7,542 nucleotides of DNA, from NCBI GenBank assembly GCA_003525525.1, contig DQED01000208.1, positions 1-7,542 on the forward strand. Reading direction: 5' to 3'. This document shows, one piece after another, positions 5,488 through 7,542 of the stretch (the first letter of the stretch is position 1; every line of letters begins with the position of its first letter). Source of the DNA: Desulfovibrio sp. (GTDB lineage Bacteria > Desulfobacterota > Desulfovibrionia > Desulfovibrionales > Desulfovibrionaceae). The notes beneath the pieces were generated by a model. The model was not told the origin of the DNA. It did not search any database and worked only from the letters and a program-made list of their open reading frames with translations. The translations under genes and the position numbers were made by a program.

Positions 5488-7192
5488 ACACGTCGATGCC
5501 GGCGGCGTTCACGGCGGCCATGCCGCCTTCGACGCTGACGACCTGCTCGAAGCCCATGTGGGCCAGGGTGATGAGGGCCTCGTAGGAGCGCGCGCCGGTG
5601 TTGCACATGAGCACGATCTTCTTGTCGCGGGGCACCTCGGCCAGGCGGTGGCGCAGCTGGCCTTGGGGGATGTTGTGCCAGCGGCCGGGGTGCTTCTGCA
5701 CGAGCGGTTCGCCCTGGAGCGTCTCGCGGCAGTCGAGGATGTAGGCGTCGCCGAGGTCGGCCAGCTTCCAGATCTCGCCGAACTCGTTGACGGTGATGCC
5801 GCTATTCTTGCCGGAGAGGATGTTGTCGGCCACGTTGGCCACGGTGTTGAGGATGTCCATGGCCGCGGCGAAGGGGGGCGAGTAGGCGACCTCGACGTTG
5901 GAGACGTCCGCGACCTTGGGCGCGTAGGGCAGCATGGCGGCCACGGTGTTGACCTTGCCGACCACGGCGTCGCCGTTGGCGGACAGGCCCTGCAGCCCGA
6001 GCACCCGGCGCGTGCCGCGTTCGGCCACGAGCTCGAGCGACATGAGCGCGTGTTCGGGGTAGAAATGCGCCCGGTCCACGGCCGTGACGTGCGTGGACAC
6101 GGCGTCGATGCCGGCGCGCTTGGCCGCGGCGAGGGTCAGCCCCGTGCCGGCCGCGCCGAGGTCGAAAAGCTTCACGCACCAGGAGCCGACGACGCCGTGA
6201 AAGACCGAATCGCCGCCGGCGAGGTTGTCGCCGATGACGCGGCCCTGGCGGTTGGCCATGGACCCGAGCGGCAGGTACATGGGCTGGCCGGTGACGAGGT
6301 TTTTGACCACGATGCAGTCGCCGCCGGCGTAGATGTCCGGGTCGGAGGTGCGCATGTGTTCGTCGACGACGATGCCGCCGCGCGGGGAGACTTCCAGGCC
6401 GCAGTCCCTGGCCAGGGCGTCGTTGGGCACGACGCCGACGGAGACGATGACGAGGTCGGCCTCGACCGTGCCCTTGTCCGTGACCACGCGTTCGGCCTTG
6501 CCGTCGCCCTCGATGGCCTTGACCTGTTCGGCCAGGCGGAAGGCCACGCCCTTTTCCTCCATGTGCTTTTGCGCCATGCCGGCGAGCGTCGGGCTGGTCA
6601 CGCCCGGCAGGATCTGGTCGAACAGTTCGATGACCGTAACGTCGAGGCCCCACATGTCGGCGAAGGCCACGGCCATCTCCAGGCCGATAAATCCCGAGCC
6701 GATGATGGCCACGGACCCGACGGAGCCTGCGGCCACGGCGTTTTTTATGGCCTCGGCGGCCTCCAGGTTGTTGACGGCGTGCACGCCGGGCAGGTCGAGC
6801 CCGGCGATGGGGAGCTTTCGCGGCGAGCTGCCCGTGGCGATGACGAGCTTGTCGTAGGGGATTTTCTCTTCGCGGCCTGTGGGCAGGTGACGGGCGGTCA
6901 CGGTCTTGGCCGCGCGGTCGATGGCGATGGCTTCGGTTTGCGGCCGGGCGTCCACGTCCTTGACTTCGTTGAAAAACTCTGGCGAGCGCACCATGTGGAA
7001 GGCCGTGGATTGCAGGGCGGTCACTTCGCTGACCTCGCCGGAGACGAAATAGGGGATGCCGCAACCGCCGTAGGAAATGCGCATGTCGCGGTCGAGCATG
7101 ACGACCTTGCTGTCCGGGGAAAGCCGCTTGAAGCGGCAGGCGGCCTTGGGGCCAAGGGCCACGGCTCCGATGATGACGACCTGTTGCGGCAT
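5486..7192 (-). CDS. FAD-dependent disulfide reductase with C-terminal rhodanese domain (CoA-disulfide / polysulfide reductase type)
   Basis: This 568-residue cytoplasmic flavoprotein should use NAD(P)H to reduce CoA-disulfide, CoA-persulfide or polysulfide. The FAD motif is at residues 5-24 (VVIIGAVALGPKAACRFKRL). The single active-site cysteine of this family is Cys44 in SYGGCGIPYFVSG. A second Rossmann motif, IIGSGFIGLE (163-172), ends in Glu189, which usually favours NADH. The second FAD contact is TSDPDIYAGGDC (282-293), and YSPPF (437-441) matches the tyrosine-containing dimerisation-domain motif of CoA-disulfide reductases. Residues about 470-568 are a rhodanese domain with loop CNTGARS and catalytic Cys530, able to carry a persulfide. 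I chose ATG 7192 because GAGGA (7199-7203) is 6 nt upstream; in-frame ATG 7246 and TTG 7258 would add residues that do not look conserved. Characterised relatives include staphylococcal CoA-disulfide reductase and Shewanella Npsr. The true substrate cannot be decided from sequence. Confidence 0.9.
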   Translation of the reverse strand: MPQQVVIIGAVALGPKAACRFKRLSPDSKVVMLDRDMRISYGGCGIPYFVSGEVSEVTALQSTAFHMVRSPEFFNEVKDVDARPQTEAIAIDRAAKTVTARHLPTGREEKIPYDKLVIATGSSPRKLPIAGLDLPGVHAVNNLEAAEAIKNAVAAGSVGSVAIIGSGFIGLEMAVAFADMWGLDVTVIELFDQILPGVTSPTLAGMAQKHMEEKGVAFRLAEQVKAIEGDGKAERVVTDKGTVEADLVIVSVGVVPNDALARDCGLEVSPRGGIVVDEHMRTSDPDIYAGGDCIVVKNLVTGQPMYLPLGSMANRQGRVIGDNLAGGDSVFHGVVGSWCVKLFDLGAAGTGLTLAAAKRAGIDAVSTHVTAVDRAHFYPEHALMSLELVAERGTRRVLGLQGLSANGDAVVGKVNTVAAMLPYAPKVADVSNVEVAYSPPFAAAMDILNTVANVADNILSGKNSGITVNEFGEIWKLADLGDAYILDCRETLQGEPLVQKHPGRWHNIPQGQLRHRLAEVPRDKKIVLMCNTGARSYEALITLAHMGFEQVVSVEGGMAAVNAAGIDV

Positions 7193-7198
7193 GACCAG

Positions 7199-7203
7199 TC
7201 CTC
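7199..7203 (-). promoter_or_regulatory. Ribosome-binding site deciding the flavoprotein start
   Basis: GAGGA on the minus strand lies 6 nt before ATG 7192, directly ahead of the FAD-binding strand (MPQQVVIIG). The alternative in-frame starts at 7246 and 7258 have no comparable site. Confidence 0.75.
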
Positions 7204-7265
7204 GTGTTTCGTGTTGTTTGTCGTTCCAGGCGCGCTGAAGCGTCATGGATCGGCGCAATGTATTT

Positions 7266-7321
7266 CACACGGAAGAGGTGGGGATGCCTGGGTGTTGCAG
7301 GCGTCTTCCGTCTTCCGCGTG
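7266..7321 (-). promoter_or_regulatory. Structured leader of the flavoprotein mRNA with competing stems
   Basis: On the plus strand ACGGAAGA (7269-7276) is complementary to TCTTCCGT (7304-7311), enclosing an inner GCCTG/CAGGC hairpin (7286-7290 with 7298-7302). A second copy of TCTTCCG (7311-7317) allows the alternative pairing CACACGGAAG (7266-7275) with CTTCCGCGTG (7312-7321), which has one mismatch. The element lies between the predicted promoter and the start codon. It could be a regulatory RNA switch or just a tandem duplication; no known riboswitch class was recognised. Confidence 0.35.
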
Positions 7322-7338
7322 CGTGTTGGAGTGGCGAT

Positions 7339-7366
7339 AAAGTAGCTCAAAGCCGGGTCTTGTCAA
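7339..7366 (-). promoter_or_regulatory. Candidate sigma-70-type promoter of the flavoprotein gene
   Basis: The minus strand carries a perfect -35 hexamer TTGACA (7361-7366) and, after a 16-bp spacer, TACTTT (7339-7344, 3 of 6 consensus bases). Transcription would start near 7332, giving a leader of about 140 nt. It lies in the divergent gap between the flavoprotein and rsmI. Confidence 0.55.
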
Positions 7367-7412
7367 TGGCCGGGCCTTGCCGCGGCGCGCGCCTGCCTGT
7401 ACCACGGGGCGT

Positions 7413-7417
7413 GGAGG
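7413..7417 (+). promoter_or_regulatory. rsmI ribosome-binding site supporting a TTG start
   Basis: GGAGG stands 5 nt before TTG 7423 and 8 nt before TTG 7426, both in the rsmI frame. No ATG exists in frame between this site and the conserved LFIVATPLGN motif. Confidence 0.7.
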
Positions 7418-7422
7418 ATTGC

Positions 7423-7542
7423 TTGTTGGAAACCCGCAAAGCCACGCTTTTCATCGTCGCCACGCCCCTTGGCAACCCGGCCGACCTTTCGCCGCGCGCG
7501 GCGGCGACGCTCGCCGATGCGGCCGTGGTCCTGGCCGAGGAC
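7423..7542 (+). CDS. rsmI: 16S rRNA (cytidine-1402-2'-O)-methyltransferase, N-terminus (partial)
   Basis: Only about 40 codons are inside the window, but ATLFIVATPLGNPADLSPRA is the hallmark N-terminus of RsmI, where LYIVATPLGNLGDLSPRA is typical. It continues TLADAAVVLAED, leading into the family's AEDTR motif at the window edge. RsmI uses S-adenosylmethionine to 2'-O-methylate C1402 in the decoding centre of 16S rRNA and belongs to the tetrapyrrole-methylase fold. There is no ATG: two adjacent in-frame TTG codons (7423 and 7426) follow GGAGG (7413-7417) by 5 and 8 nt, so initiation at a TTG is likely. I cannot separate the two; GTG at 7411 overlaps the ribosome-binding site and is unlikely. 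It is the only plus-strand gene and is divergent from the flavoprotein, with about 230 bp between them. Confidence 0.9.
   Translation, partial: MLETRKATLFIVATPLGNPADLSPRAAATLADAAVVLAED

Noticed and set aside
7193..7258. N-terminal extension of the flavoprotein from TTG 7258 or ATG 7246
   Set aside because: The extension precedes the FAD-binding strand with charged, non-conserved-looking sequence and has no ribosome-binding site, whereas ATG 7192 has GAGGA at 6 nt.
7313..7341. Possible plus-strand promoter for rsmI (TTCCGC, 17 bp, GATAAA)
   Set aside because: The -35 matches only two consensus bases and it overlaps the better minus-strand promoter, so I could not support it.
5141..7345. Long open frame of about 730 codons on the plus strand, opposite the flavoprotein
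   Set aside because: It is antisense to a well-supported gene, has low-complexity Gly/Asp/His/Val-rich composition typical of high-GC complementary frames, and shows no domain or plausible ribosome-binding site.

Overview
This GC-rich window reads as ordinary chromosome from a sulfate-reducing deltaproteobacterium of the Desulfovibrionaceae (Desulfovibrio / Solidesulfovibrio type). The best evidence is a two-gene periplasmic [FeFe] hydrogenase (hydA-hydB) whose large subunit appears collinear with the Desulfovibrio enzyme, and a Desulfovibrio-type outer-membrane porin. The genus is inferred from protein resemblance recalled from memory, not from a search.

Layout: five of six genes lie on the minus strand; the sixth begins at the right edge on the plus strand. 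From right to left on the minus strand these are: a flavin disulfide reductase fused to a rhodanese domain (5486-7192, CoA-disulfide / polysulfide reductase type); the hydrogenase large subunit hydA (3673-4938) and small subunit hydB (3286-3660) as a tight pair; a porin (1326-2804); and the membrane half of an SbmA/BacA/YddA-type ABC transporter (1-1142), whose ATPase domain lies beyond the left edge. On the plus strand, rsmI (16S rRNA 2'-O-methyltransferase) starts near 7423 and runs off the right edge.

These look like separate transcription units rather than one operon. A strong intrinsic terminator follows the flavoprotein (5310-5341) and another follows the porin (1259-1300). Candidate sigma-70-type promoters precede the flavoprotein (7339-7366) and hydA (5141-5169). 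hydA and hydB are 12 nt apart, and the hydB ribosome-binding site overlaps the hydA stop codon.

Physiology: HydAB is expected to be exported as a folded heterodimer by the Tat signal of HydB and to work in the periplasm, exchanging electrons with c-type cytochromes. The flavoprotein would act in the cytoplasm on CoA-disulfide, CoA-persulfide or polysulfide with NAD(P)H. The porin would admit small solutes. No mobile element, CRISPR array, tRNA or rRNA gene was seen. I found no convincing new multi-gene system. The most distinctive unexplained structures are in the noncoding DNA: an AT-rich island with an inverted repeat before hydA, competing stem-loops in the flavoprotein leader, and a purine tract plus perfect hairpin behind the flavoprotein gene.
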